Assembly (NCBI GenBank): GCA_000283575.1
Contig: AP012044.1
Coordinates: forward strand, 62,001 to 126,000
Source of the DNA: Oscillibacter valericigenes Sjm18-20
Lineage (GTDB): Bacteria > Bacillota > Clostridia > Oscillospirales > Oscillospiraceae
Length of the DNA stretch: 64,000 nucleotides
Reading direction: 5' to 3'
Each line of letters opens with the position of its first letter. Position 1 is the stretch's first letter. The translations under genes were made by a program, and so were the position numbers. Of this stretch, positions 34,700 to 43,583 are shown in pieces. The notes beneath the pieces were generated by a model. The model was not told the DNA's origin. It did no database searches and saw only the letters and a list, made by a program, of their open reading frames with translations.

Positions 34700-36118
34700 A
34701 TGTTCATTATCAACATATTGATGGCGATTTCCAATTGGATCTGGGGCTGGCCTCTGTTAATTCTGACCTTCGGGGTGGCAATTATTCTATCAATCCGGTT
34801 CAAATTCTTCCAGTTCCGCATTTTCGGCCACGCTTTAAAGAATACCTTAGGGAAAATTTTTGTAAAGACCGAGGGCGACGGAGATATTTCCCCGTTTCAG
34901 GCGTGCTGTACGGCGCTGGCCTCCACGCTGGGTGTGGGCAACATCGCGGGTGTGTCCGTAGCCATCGCCACCGGCGGCCCGGGCGCTATCTTTTGGATGT
35001 GGTTTGTCGCCCTGCTGGGCTTTATTGTGAAATTTTCCGAAATCACTTTGGGCCTGGCCTATCGTGAGAGGGATCCGGAGACCGGCCTCTGGCACGGTGG
35101 CTTTTACTGGTATGTCAAGCGCGGCCTGGGAAAAGGCTGGAAGTGGCTGGGCATTGTGTGGACCATCATTTTGGGCTGCGCCATGGTGTTTGCTCCCGCG
35201 GTCCAGATTAACTCCTTGACCGCCGCCATCCGCACGTCCTTTGATCTCAACCCTTGGATTATCGGCGTCATTTCCGCCATTTTGATGGCCATTGTTCTGG
35301 TTGGCGGCATCAAGGGCATCAGCAAATTTGCCGAACTGGTGGTCCCCTTTATGGCGCTGGCCTACACGGTTGTCAGTTTGTACGTATTGGTTCGCTTCGC
35401 CGGCAACATTCCCGGCGTGTTCGGCATGATCTTTGAGGACGCTTTCACTCCCGTAGCCGCCACCGGAGGTTTTGCGGGCTCCACCGTGCTGCTGGCTATT
35501 CGCTGGGGACTGGCCCGCGGTGTGTATTCCAACGAAGCGGGCACCGGCATGGCGCCTCTGGCCCACTCCTCCGCTGCAGTGAATCATCCTGTCAAACAGG
35601 GCCTGTGGGGCATTGTAGAGGTGTTCGTGGATACTATCGTCGTATGCACGATGACCGCCCTGGTGGTGCTGAGCACCGGCGTATGGGACAGCGGCGAAAG
35701 CGGCGCGGCCCTGACCAGTAAGGCTTTCGGAGTCGCGTTTAACAGCCCTGTGGCCGGCACGATTTTCATCTCCGTCATCATCGCATTCTTTGCTTTTACC
35801 ACCGCTCTGGTCAACGTTTACTACGGTGAAATCTGCGTGAACATTCTGGGCGGAAAAAAGCTTATCATGCCCTATCGGATTCTGGGTTGTATTTTTGCGA
35901 TTGTCGGCGCACTGGGTGCTCTGAGTACCCTGTGGAACCTGTTCGACTTTTTCTTCGGCGTCTGCGCCGTGTGCAACCTGGTGGTCTGCTTTGCAATGAG
36001 GAAGCAGATTGGCGCTCTCATCAGCGACTATCTGGCCCGGCTGAAATCCGGCAAGTGGGAGGCCACCGCGGCCGCGACAGTGGAAAAGCTCCCCGAACTC
36101 ACCGCGAAGGAACATTGA
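34700..36118 (+). CDS. Sodium:alanine symporter family (AGCS) transporter
   Basis: Na+-coupled amino-acid uptake protein of 472 residues with about 10-11 membrane helices. Family marks: FQACCTALASTLGVGNIAGV, ATGGPGAIFWMWFVALLG, WGLARGVYSNEAGTGMAPLA and FFAFTTALVNVYYGE. Alanine and glycine are the usual substrates of the family. TAAGGAGG lies seven bases before the ATG. It is followed after 216 bases by an aminotransferase gene, which fits uptake and deamination of an amino acid. The long leader with two hairpins suggests regulation by attenuation. Confidence 0.93.
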   Translation: MFIINILMAISNWIWGWPLLILTFGVAIILSIRFKFFQFRIFGHALKNTLGKIFVKTEGDGDISPFQACCTALASTLGVGNIAGVSVAIATGGPGAIFWMWFVALLGFIVKFSEITLGLAYRERDPETGLWHGGFYWYVKRGLGKGWKWLGIVWTIILGCAMVFAPAVQINSLTAAIRTSFDLNPWIIGVISAILMAIVLVGGIKGISKFAELVVPFMALAYTVVSLYVLVRFAGNIPGVFGMIFEDAFTPVAATGGFAGSTVLLAIRWGLARGVYSNEAGTGMAPLAHSSAAVNHPVKQGLWGIVEVFVDTIVVCTMTALVVLSTGVWDSGESGAALTSKAFGVAFNSPVAGTIFISVIIAFFAFTTALVNVYYGEICVNILGGKKLIMPYRILGCIFAIVGALGALSTLWNLFDFFFGVCAVCNLVVCFAMRKQIGALISDYLARLKSGKWEATAAATVEKLPELTAKEH

Positions 36119-36263
36119 TGCCGGAGCTCATGAAAAGGGCGCACAAACCTCTTTATAACGTAAAGCACGCTGCCATGCTTCCCGCAGCGACGTTGATATT
36201 AATTTGGATGAGATGTTTTATCGGAAAATAGAATGAACCCCATCCTGCGGCCATTGAGAACCC

Positions 36264-36300
36264 CCGTCGGAGCACCGTGCCGGTCACGGTGCTCCGACGG
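36264..36300 (+). repeat. 16-bp perfect hairpin between AGCS and aminotransferase genes
   Basis: CCGTCGGAGCACCGTG (36264-36279) / CACGGTGCTCCGACGG (36285-36300) with loop CCGGT. No T-run follows. It ends 12 bases before the purine-rich ribosome site region, so it may reduce read-through or protect the upstream message. Confidence 0.85.
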
Positions 36301-36334
36301 ATATCATCTATTACCTGTAAAAGGAGAAAACGTC

Positions 36335-37494
36335 ATGTCTTTTGCCTCTGAAAAAAGTAAGGAGACGCCAAGATCGGTCATCCGCGAGATGTTTGCCATG
36401 CAGACCGGACTGGATAACGTGGTCAGCTTTGCTCTGGGCGAGCCGGATTTCACTGCGCCCAAGCACGTGATTGACGCCACCGTCGCATCCTTCCAACGGG
36501 GTGAAACACATTATACGCCCAACGCGGGCATTCCCGCCCTGCGGGAAGCCGTGGCAAAAAGCTATCGGGCGCGCGGACTGGACTATCAGGCCAATGAAAT
36601 TTTAATAGGGGCCGGAGCCATCAGTGTGCTGTGTCTGGCGTGCACGGCGGTTCTGGACATCGGGGACGAGGTTCTGCTGCCGGATCCCGGCTGGGCCAAC
36701 TACAAGGGACTGATGATGCAGGTGGGAGCAGTTCCCGTACCGGTGAAGGTATACGAAAAAACGGTTTCATGTATGATATCGATGACCTGCGGGCGGCGAT
36801 TACCCCCAGGACGAAGCTCATTCTTATCAACTCCCCCTCCAACCCCACCGGAGGTGTGGCCAGCGCCGAAAATCTCCGCCAGATTGCGGATCTTGCAAAG
36901 GAAAAAAATCTCTATATCCTGACGGATGAAATCTACCACGAGCTGCTGTGGGATGATGAGCCCTATACCAGCATTGCCTCGTTTCCGGGCATGAAGGAGC
37001 GTACTATTGTGGTGGACGGCTTCTCCAAGACCTATGCCATGACGGGCTTCCGTCTGGGGTATGCCGCCGCACCGGAGGAGATCATTGTCACCATGACAAA
37101 ACTGTTGGAAAATGTGCTCTCCTCCGTGAACGAGGGAGTACAGTGGGGCGGCGTTGCCGCGCTGGAGGGTTGCCACCAGTGCGTGGAGGAGATGAAAACC
37201 CAGTATCGCCGCAGAAGGAAGTTGGTGGTCAGCGGACTCAATACCATTCCAGGCGTCAGTTGTATGTCGCCTAAGGGCGCGTTCTATGCGTTTGCCAATA
37301 TTCAGGGCACCGGTTTGACCTCCCGGGATTTTGCCATCCGCCTGCTGCAGGAAAAACAGGTTGTCGTGGTCCCCGGCACCGGCTTTGGCGAGGGCGGCGA
37401 GGGCTTTGTGCGCCTGAGCTATGCTACTGGAGAGGACAACATCCGCGAGGGTGTCAGGCGGATCGGCGAATTCGCAGCCGACCTGCTTAAATGA
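36335..37494 (+). pseudogene. Class I aminotransferase (aspartate/alanine type) with a frameshift
   Basis: A fold-type I PLP aminotransferase of about 386 residues split over two frames. First part from the ATG at 36335 (AAAGGAG upstream): NVVSFALGEPDFTAPKHV, THYTPNAGIPALREAVAKSY, PDPGWANYKGLM, up to VPVPVKVYEK. The second part continues in the -1 frame with NGFMYDIDDLRAAI and holds the remaining active-site motifs: INSPSNPTGGV, TDEIYHELLW, the Schiff-base lysine in VDGFSKTYAMTGFRLGY, and FVRLSYATGEDNI. The break is at a run of six A at 36756-36761; a seventh A would restore the frame, so a read error, transcript slippage or real mutation are all possible. Aside from this the gene looks functional, and it lies next to an amino-acid transporter. 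Confidence 0.88.
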
Positions 37495-37534
37495 CAGAGC
37501 GCGGAGGAACTACAGGGGAGTAAAGGAGACAGGG

Positions 37535-37735
37535 ATGAGCTTTTCCGACTGCCCAATACCCTCTATGCCCAGTGTGCGTAAATCGCAAATCGCTGGTACA
37601 TCTCAGGGTGTGTTCGGGCTATTTATGAAGACCTCTGACTCTGCGTATGTAGAGTCGGTCGGTTACGCCGGATAGGATTTCGTACTGCTGGATCTAAAGC
37701 ACGGCCCCAGCGCCGGCGGATGTCGCCGCGTTTTC
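37535..37735 (+). pseudogene. N-terminal relic of an HpcH/HpaI-family aldolase
   Basis: After AAAGGAG, the ATG at 37535 opens a frame that from about codon 25 reads GVFGLFMKTSDSAYVESVGY, AG, stop (TAG at 37673), DFVLLDLKHGPS. This matches the first strand-helix of HpcH/HpaI aldolases (GLF-KT-DPA-VE-AGYAGFDFV-LD-EHGP). The expected Phe codon after AG is a stop, and the rest of the gene is gone: the sequence passes directly, in the same frame, into the PFOR start. Only about 65 codons remain. Confidence 0.7.
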
Positions 37736-37762
37736 AAAGTAAGCGTAAGGAAGGAAACAGGT

Positions 37763-40700
37763 ATGAATAAGAAAAGTGTAGTCATGGACGGCAATACCGC
37801 TGCCGCGTACGCCTCGTACGCGTTTACGGAGGTTGCCGCAATCTTCCCCATCACGCCGTCCTCCGCTATGGCGGAGAAGGTGGACGAATGGGCCGCCAAG
37901 GGGAAAAAGAACATCTTCGGGAATACTGTGGATGTGATTCAGATGCAGTCCGAAGCCGGCGCCGCCGGTACCTGCCACGGTTCGCTGCAGGCCGGCGCTC
38001 TCACCACCACCTACACCGCCTCTCAGGGCCTGATGCTGATGATTCCGCCCATGTACAAAATCGGCGGCGAGTTTTTGCCCGGCGTGTTCCATGTGGCCTG
38101 CCGCACTGTAAGCGCCCATGCACTGTCCATTTTTGGCGACCACTCCGATGCAATGACCTGCCGCATGACCGGCTTTGGCATGCTGATGTCCTCCTCCCCT
38201 CAGGAGGCTATGGATTTGGGAGCTGTTGCCCATCTGTCCGCCATTGGAGGCCGGTACGCCTTCATGCACTGCTTTGACGGCTTCCGTACCTCCCATGAGA
38301 TGCAGCGCATTGAGGCGCTGGACTATGAGGATCTTGCCAAGTTGGTGGATTACAGGCAGCTGGAGGCTTTCCGCAAAAACGGCCTGAACCCGGAGCATCC
38401 CTCCACCCGCGGCACCACCGTTAATCCGGACGTATTCTTCCAGTGCAAGGAGGGCGCCAACGAAAAAATTGCCTCCATTCCCGGCGTTGTGCAGCACTAC
38501 ATGGACGAGGTTAACCGCCTCACCGGCCGGGACTACAAACTGTTTAACTACTACGGCGCTCCCGATGCCGAGGAGGTTGCCGTCATCATGTGTTCCGGCG
38601 CGGAGACCGTGCGCGACACCGTGGATTATCTCAATGCCCATGGCCGCAAGGTCGGTATGGTGCAGGTACACTTGTATCGCCCCTTCTCTATTGAGCACTT
38701 TGTGGATGCCATCCCCGCTTCCTGCAAAAAGGTCGCCGTGCTGGACCGCACCAAGGAGTCCGGCTCCGTGGGCGAGCCGCTGTATCTGGATGTGCAGAGT
38801 GCACTGCAGCAGGCGGGCCGCGGCGACATTGCGGTGGTCGGCGGACGCTATGGCCTGGCCTCCAAGGACACCACTCCCGGCCAGATTGCCGCCGTATATA
38901 CCAACCTGCGCCAGCCCCAGCCGAAAAGCAACTTTACCATCGGCATTTTGGACGATGTGACCCACACCTCCCTGCCGACTGAGGAGCTGGAGATCAGCTA
39001 TCCCGGCCAGACAGCCTGTAAGATCTGGGGCGTGGGCGGCGACGGAACGGTGGGCGCCAACAAAAACGCCATCACCATTATCGGCCTGACCGCCGATAAG
39101 TATGCGCAAGCTTACTTCTCCTATGATTCCATGAAGTCCGGCGGTTTGACCCAGTCCCATCTGCGCTTTGGCGACGAGCCCATACACGCTACTTATCTGG
39201 TGAACGCAGCAGACTTCGTGGGCTGCCATGCACCCACCTATGTACATAAGTACGACACCACTGCCGACCTCAAGGACGGCGGCGTATACCTGCTCAACTG
39301 CCCCTGGTCCGCCTCGGAGCTGGATGCCCATCTGCCGGCCAAGATGAAGCGTGATCTCGCCAACAAACACGCTCAATTCTACATTATGGATGCCACCAAG
39401 CTCGCCGGAGAGCTTGGCCTTGGCAATCGAATCAACACAATTCTGCAATCCGCCTTCTTCCAGCTGACCCAGGTCATTCCCATTGAAATGGCCGTGGCGG
39501 AGATGAAGAAGGGCAATTACCAGAGTTACTTTAAAAAGGGTGGCCAGGAGATTGTCGATCTCAACGACCGGGCCGTGGATGCAGGCGTGAGCGGCATGGT
39601 AAAAGTGGAGATTCCCAATTCCTGGGCCAACGCTCAGGACGGAGCGCCGGAAAGCCTGCAGGGCACCGAGTTCATTAAGGAAATTGTGGTACCCATGGAT
39701 CGCCAGCATGGCGACGAGTTGCCGGTCTCCGTGTTTAAAAAGCACAACTGTCTGGACGGTACCTGGGAAAACGCCACCACCACCTACAGCAAGCGCGGCG
39801 TGGCCACTCATGTGCCTCACTGGAATCCCAACGTGTGCATCCAGTGCAACCGCTGCTCCATGTCCTGCCCTCACGCCGCCATTCGCCCCGTGCTGGTGAC
39901 CGACGAGGAGAAGGCCGGAGCGCCCGCTTCCTTTGCCACCGTCCCCGCCAAGGGTGCCGGCATGAAGGATTATTCTTTCCGGATGCAGGTCTCCCCCTAT
40001 GACTGCCTCGGTTGCGGCGTGTGTCTGACCGCCTGCCCTGCTGAGGGCGCGCTGACCATGGTTGCGATGAAGGACGAGGCCGACCAGCAGGCGAATTTTG
40101 ACCGCTACGCCATGAATGAAGCGCTGCTGAAAAAGGACGCCATCAGCGACAAGAACGTGAAGGCGTCTCAGTTTGCCAAACCCTACTTCCAGTTCTCCGC
40201 CGCCTGCGCCGGCTGCGCTGAGACCACCTATATCAAGCTGGTCACGCAGCTGTTCGGCAGCCGTATGTATGTGGCCAATGCCTCCGGCTGTTCCTCCGCC
40301 TACGGCGGCGCCATGCCCATGACGCCCTATTCCTGCGACCAACGCGGCTTCGGTCCCTGCTGGGAGCAGTCGCTGTTTGAGGATAATGCCGAGTTTGCCT
40401 ACGGCTTCCTCCATGCTCACGACGCCATTCACAAGGAGCTGATGATTCGCCTGCACGCCCTGCGGGAGCGCGGCGTTGCGACGGAGGCAATTGACGCTTA
40501 TCTGGCGCAGTGGGAGGATTCTCAGAAGTCCCGCGAGGTTACCGATGCGCTGCTGGCCGTACTAGAGAAGGCAGACAGCAGTGAGGAAGCGGAATTTGTT
40601 CTGAAGAACAGGGAGTACCTGGCCAAAAAGTCCATCTGGGCCTTTGGCGGAGACGGCTGGGCTTATGACATTGGCTTCGGCGGCATTGACCATGTGCTGG

Positions 40701-41278
40701 CTCAAAACCGCAATATCAATATGCTGGTGATGGATACCGAGGTCTATTCCAACACCGGCGGACAGTCCTCCAAGGCCACGCCCACCGCTGCGGTCGCCAA
40801 ATTTGCCGCCGGCGGCAAGGCAGTCAAGAAAAAGGATCTGGGCGCCATCGCCATGAGTTATGGCTATATCTACGTGGCGCAGGTCGCCATGGGCTACGAC
40901 CAGGCTCAGACGCTGAAGGCCATCCGGGAGGCGGAGGCCTATCCCGGTCCTGCCATCGTCATTGCCTACTGCCCATGCCTGGAACACGGCATCAAGGCCG
41001 GCATGAGCTGCACGCAGCAGGAGATGAAGAAGGCGGTGGAGTGCGGCTACTGGCACCTGTACCGCTATGATCCTCGCCTGACTTCCGAGGGGAAAAACCC
41101 CTTCCAGCTGGATTCTCCGGAGCCGGATTCCAGCAAAATGATGGACTACCTCAAGGGTGAAAATCGCTATTCCTCGCTGAAAATCAACTTCCCTGACCGT
41201 GCGGATCGCCTGTATCAGAAGACCATTCAGGACGCCAGGGATCGCTACGCCAAATACCGCAAAATGGCAGAAAATTGA
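37763..41278 (+). CDS. nifJ: Pyruvate:ferredoxin (flavodoxin) oxidoreductase
   Basis: Single-chain homodimeric PFOR of 1171 residues, normal length. It oxidises pyruvate to acetyl-CoA and CO2 and reduces ferredoxin, the electron source for Rnf. Order of parts: pyruvate-binding domain (FPITPSSAMAEKVDEWAAKG near 25), domain II, gamma-like EKR region (IWGVGGDGTVGANKNAI about 421-437), two [4Fe-4S] clusters (CIQCNRCSMSCPHAAI about 692-707 and CLGCGVCLTACPAEG about 748-762), and the TPP-binding domain with FGGDGWAYDIGFGGIDH (about 961-977), EVYSNTGGQSSKATPTAA and the further cluster cysteines (CAGCAETTYIKL). GGAAGGAAACAGG precedes the ATG. All motifs are intact. Confidence 0.97.
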   Translation: MNKKSVVMDGNTAAAYASYAFTEVAAIFPITPSSAMAEKVDEWAAKGKKNIFGNTVDVIQMQSEAGAAGTCHGSLQAGALTTTYTASQGLMLMIPPMYKIGGEFLPGVFHVACRTVSAHALSIFGDHSDAMTCRMTGFGMLMSSSPQEAMDLGAVAHLSAIGGRYAFMHCFDGFRTSHEMQRIEALDYEDLAKLVDYRQLEAFRKNGLNPEHPSTRGTTVNPDVFFQCKEGANEKIASIPGVVQHYMDEVNRLTGRDYKLFNYYGAPDAEEVAVIMCSGAETVRDTVDYLNAHGRKVGMVQVHLYRPFSIEHFVDAIPASCKKVAVLDRTKESGSVGEPLYLDVQSALQQAGRGDIAVVGGRYGLASKDTTPGQIAAVYTNLRQPQPKSNFTIGILDDVTHTSLPTEELEISYPGQTACKIWGVGGDGTVGANKNAITIIGLTADKYAQAYFSYDSMKSGGLTQSHLRFGDEPIHATYLVNAADFVGCHAPTYVHKYDTTADLKDGGVYLLNCPWSASELDAHLPAKMKRDLANKHAQFYIMDATKLAGELGLGNRINTILQSAFFQLTQVIPIEMAVAEMKKGNYQSYFKKGGQEIVDLNDRAVDAGVSGMVKVEIPNSWANAQDGAPESLQGTEFIKEIVVPMDRQHGDELPVSVFKKHNCLDGTWENATTTYSKRGVATHVPHWNPNVCIQCNRCSMSCPHAAIRPVLVTDEEKAGAPASFATVPAKGAGMKDYSFRMQVSPYDCLGCGVCLTACPAEGALTMVAMKDEADQQANFDRYAMNEALLKKDAISDKNVKASQFAKPYFQFSAACAGCAETTYIKLVTQLFGSRMYVANASGCSSAYGGAMPMTPYSCDQRGFGPCWEQSLFEDNAEFAYGFLHAHDAIHKELMIRLHALRERGVATEAIDAYLAQWEDSQKSREVTDALLAVLEKADSSEEAEFVLKNREYLAKKSIWAFGGDGWAYDIGFGGIDHVLAQNRNINMLVMDTEVYSNTGGQSSKATPTAAVAKFAAGGKAVKKKDLGAIAMSYGYIYVAQVAMGYDQAQTLKAIREAEAYPGPAIVIAYCPCLEHGIKAGMSCTQQEMKKAVECGYWHLYRYDPRLTSEGKNPFQLDSPEPDSSKMMDYLKGENRYSSLKINFPDRADRLYQKTIQDARDRYAKYRKMAEN

Positions 41279-41334
41279 TCGTTCTTTTTTTAAAAACATA
41301 TTGATCGGCCGCTTTCCCGAAACTTACCTCTCTT

Positions 41335-41371
41335 GGACAATGCCGTATGTGAACTGCATACGGCATTGTCC
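41335..41371 (+). repeat. 15-bp perfect hairpin between PFOR and FabZ-like genes
   Basis: GGACAATGCCGTATG (41335-41349) / CATACGGCATTGTCC (41357-41371), seven-base loop, no T-run. It lies 57 bases after the PFOR stop and 28 before the next ATG. Confidence 0.85.
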
Positions 41372-41399
41372 GCACAGAACCATCGAAAGGATATATCAT

Positions 41400-41831
41400 A
41401 TGAAAATGGATCAGGAAGCAATCCGGCGGGTAATCCCCCACCGGGACCCCATGCTTTTGGTGACCACCGTGGAGGATATGACTCCGGGGGAGCACATTAC
41501 TACCACATTTTTTGTAGATTCCACTCGTGAAATTTTTAAAGGCCATTTCCCAGGCGATCCTGTTTTACCGGGGGTATACTCGGTGGAATGCATGGCTCAG
41601 ACCGCGGATATTCTGCTGTTGTCCACCCCGCGGTACGCTGGTAAAACCCCTTTGTTTTTGGGCATCAACAACGTGCGGTTCCTAAAGAAAATTCTTCCCG
41701 GAGACACAATTGAAATCCACGCAGAACTCTTCAGTGAGCGGCCCGAAAAAGCCATTGCTACCTGCGCCGCCAAGATATACAACCATGGCGAACTGGCGGC
41801 ATCCGGTGAAGTGACGCTGGCTATGCGTTGA
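41400..41831 (+). CDS. FabZ-like 3-hydroxyacyl thioester dehydratase
   Basis: A single hotdog-domain protein of 143 residues. IPHRDPMLLVTTVEDM and the catalytic loop FKGHFPGDPVLPGVYSVECM follow FabZ, with His49 and Glu63 in the catalytic positions. FabZ dehydrates (3R)-3-hydroxyacyl-ACP in fatty-acid synthesis. No fab genes are nearby. Standing between PFOR and the 4-hydroxybutyryl-CoA dehydratase, it could act on a CoA ester instead; this is a guess from location. The start at 41400 has GAAAGG ten bases upstream. Confidence 0.82.
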   Translation: MKMDQEAIRRVIPHRDPMLLVTTVEDMTPGEHITTTFFVDSTREIFKGHFPGDPVLPGVYSVECMAQTADILLLSTPRYAGKTPLFLGINNVRFLKKILPGDTIEIHAELFSERPEKAIATCAAKIYNHGELAASGEVTLAMR

Positions 41832-41870
41832 TCCCGCTGTCCACATACATTTTAAATAAGGAGGAGACAT

Positions 41871-43358
41871 ATGTCCTTAAAAACAGCGAAAGAGTACATA
41901 GAGAGCCTGCGGGGGATGAAGACGCGGGTGTACATGTTCGGCGAGAAGATCGACAACTGGGTGGACCACCCCATGATCCGGCCCAGCATCAACTGCGTGG
42001 CCATGACCTACGGCCTGGCCCACGACCCGCGGTACGCGGATCTGATGACGGCCACGTCCAGCCTGACGGGCCGCACCATCAACCGCTTCACCCACCTCCA
42101 CCAGTCCGCCGAGGATCTTGTGAAGAAGGTGAAAATGCAGCGCCTGCTTGGCCAGAAGACCGCCAGCTGCTTCCAGCGCTGCGTGGGCATGGACGCCTTC
42201 AACGCTGTGTTTTCCACGACGTTTGAAATCGACGAGGCCCACGGCACCCGCTACCACGAGAACTTCAAGAAGTTCCTCACCATGGTCCAGGACGAGGACC
42301 TGACGGTGGACGGGGCCATGACGGACCCCAAGGGGGACCGGTCCAAAGCCCCCCACCAGCAGGCGGACCCGGACATGTACCTCCACGTGGTGGAGCGCCG
42401 GGAGGACGGGATCGTGGTCTGCGGTGCCAAGTGCCACCAGACCGGCTCCGTCAACTCCCACTGGCACATCTTCATGCCCACCATCGCCATGGGCCCGGAG
42501 GATAGGGACTGGGCTGTGTCCTTCGCCTGCCCCACCGACGCGGAGGGCATCTACCTCATCTACGGCCGCCAGTCCTGCGACACCCGCAAGCTGGAGGAGA
42601 ACGCCGACATCGACCTTGGCAACAAGAAGTTCGGCGGCCAGGAGGCATTGGTGGTGCTGGACCACGTGTTTATTCCCAACGAGTACCTCTTTCTCAACGG
42701 CGAATATGAGTTCGCCGGGATGATGGTGGAGCGGTTCGCCGGATACCACCGCCAGAGCTACGGCGGGTGCAAGGTGGGCGTGGGCGACGTGGTGATCGGG
42801 GCGGCGGCGCTGGCCGCCGAGTACAACGGCGTGGAGAAGGCCTCCGCGGTGAAGGACAAGCTCATCGAGATGACCCATCTCAACGAGACGCTCTACTCCT
42901 GCGGCATCGCCTGCTCCTGCGAGGGCTGCCCGACGAAGGCGGGCAACTACCAGATCGATTTGCTGCTTGCCAACGTGTGCAAGCAGAACGTCACCCGCTT
43001 TCCCTATGAGATCGTGCGCCTTGCCGAGGATGTGGCCGGCGGCGCCATGGTTACTTTGCCCTCCGAAAAGGATTTCAAGTCCGACACAGTGGTGGGCAAC
43101 AGCGGCGAGACCATCGGCGAGATCTGCAGCAAATATTTCAAGACCAAGGAGGAGGTTTCCACCGAGGACCGGGCGAGGGTTTTCCGGTTTTTGGAGAACA
43201 TCTGCCTTGGGTCCGCCGCCGTGGGCTACCGCACGGAGTCCCTGCACGGCGCGGGTTCGCCCCAGGCCCAGCGCATCATGATCGCCCGGCAGGGAGATTT
43301 TCAGGGCAAGAAGGAGCTGGCGAAAAACATCGCCGGCATTCAAGACGAGAAGAAGTAA
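41871..43358 (+). CDS. abfD: 4-hydroxybutyryl-CoA dehydratase / vinylacetyl-CoA isomerase
   Basis: A 495-residue [4Fe-4S]- and FAD-containing enzyme that turns 4-hydroxybutyryl-CoA into crotonyl-CoA by a ketyl-radical mechanism, a key step in succinate/4-aminobutyrate fermentation to butyrate. The cluster ligands known from the Clostridium aminobutyricum enzyme (Cys99, Cys103, His292, Cys299) are all present one residue later: Cys100 and Cys104 in TASCFQRCVGMDA and His293 and Cys300 in GYHRQSYGGCK. FAD-site segments such as CHQTGSVNSHWHIFMPT are intact. GGAGGAG precedes the ATG. An acyl-CoA dehydrogenase, the logical next enzyme family, follows but is truncated. Confidence 0.96.
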   Translation: MSLKTAKEYIESLRGMKTRVYMFGEKIDNWVDHPMIRPSINCVAMTYGLAHDPRYADLMTATSSLTGRTINRFTHLHQSAEDLVKKVKMQRLLGQKTASCFQRCVGMDAFNAVFSTTFEIDEAHGTRYHENFKKFLTMVQDEDLTVDGAMTDPKGDRSKAPHQQADPDMYLHVVERREDGIVVCGAKCHQTGSVNSHWHIFMPTIAMGPEDRDWAVSFACPTDAEGIYLIYGRQSCDTRKLEENADIDLGNKKFGGQEALVVLDHVFIPNEYLFLNGEYEFAGMMVERFAGYHRQSYGGCKVGVGDVVIGAAALAAEYNGVEKASAVKDKLIEMTHLNETLYSCGIACSCEGCPTKAGNYQIDLLLANVCKQNVTRFPYEIVRLAEDVAGGAMVTLPSEKDFKSDTVVGNSGETIGEICSKYFKTKEEVSTEDRARVFRFLENICLGSAAVGYRTESLHGAGSPQAQRIMIARQGDFQGKKELAKNIAGIQDEKK

Positions 43359-43376
43359 AAACATAGGAGGATAACC

Positions 43377-43505
43377 ATGGATTTCGAGCTGACCCAAGAG
43401 CAGGAGCTGATCCGCAAGACGATGTGTGAATTTACGGAACATGAGATCAAGCCCATCGCCGCCGAGACCGACCGCACCTGCGCCTATCCCAAGGGGATTG
43501 AGTAA
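43377..43505 (+). pseudogene. Truncated acyl-CoA dehydrogenase (first 42 residues)
   Basis: After TAGGAGGATAACC, the ATG opens MDFELTQEQELIRKTMCEFT followed by EHEIKPIAAETDRTCAYPKG and a stop two codons on. This is the typical N-terminus of clostridial short-chain (butyryl-CoA-type) acyl-CoA dehydrogenases, normally about 380 residues. The rest has been deleted; 30 bases later comes the terminator of the converging gene. The intact ribosome site and start show the operon once continued past abfD. Confidence 0.85.
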
Positions 43506-43536
43506 AATTAATACCGTACCGACTGAATAAAGAAGA

Positions 43537-43565
43537 GCGCCGTCCGGCAATCAGCCGGACGGCGC
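43537..43565 (-). terminator. Terminator of the YeiH-type gene
   Basis: Perfect 12-bp stem GCGCCGTCCGGC / GCCGGACGGCGC; on the minus strand it is followed by TCTTCTTTATT. It probably also stops read-through from the truncated abfD operon. Confidence 0.82.
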
Positions 43566-43583
43566 CCTTGTGTTCGGACGGTG

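Noticed and set aside
37694..40456. A 920-codon open frame on the minus strand opposite PFOR
   Set aside because: It is an antisense shadow caused by GC-rich codon usage; the composition is rich in Gly/His/Ala with no domain, and the plus-strand PFOR is complete.
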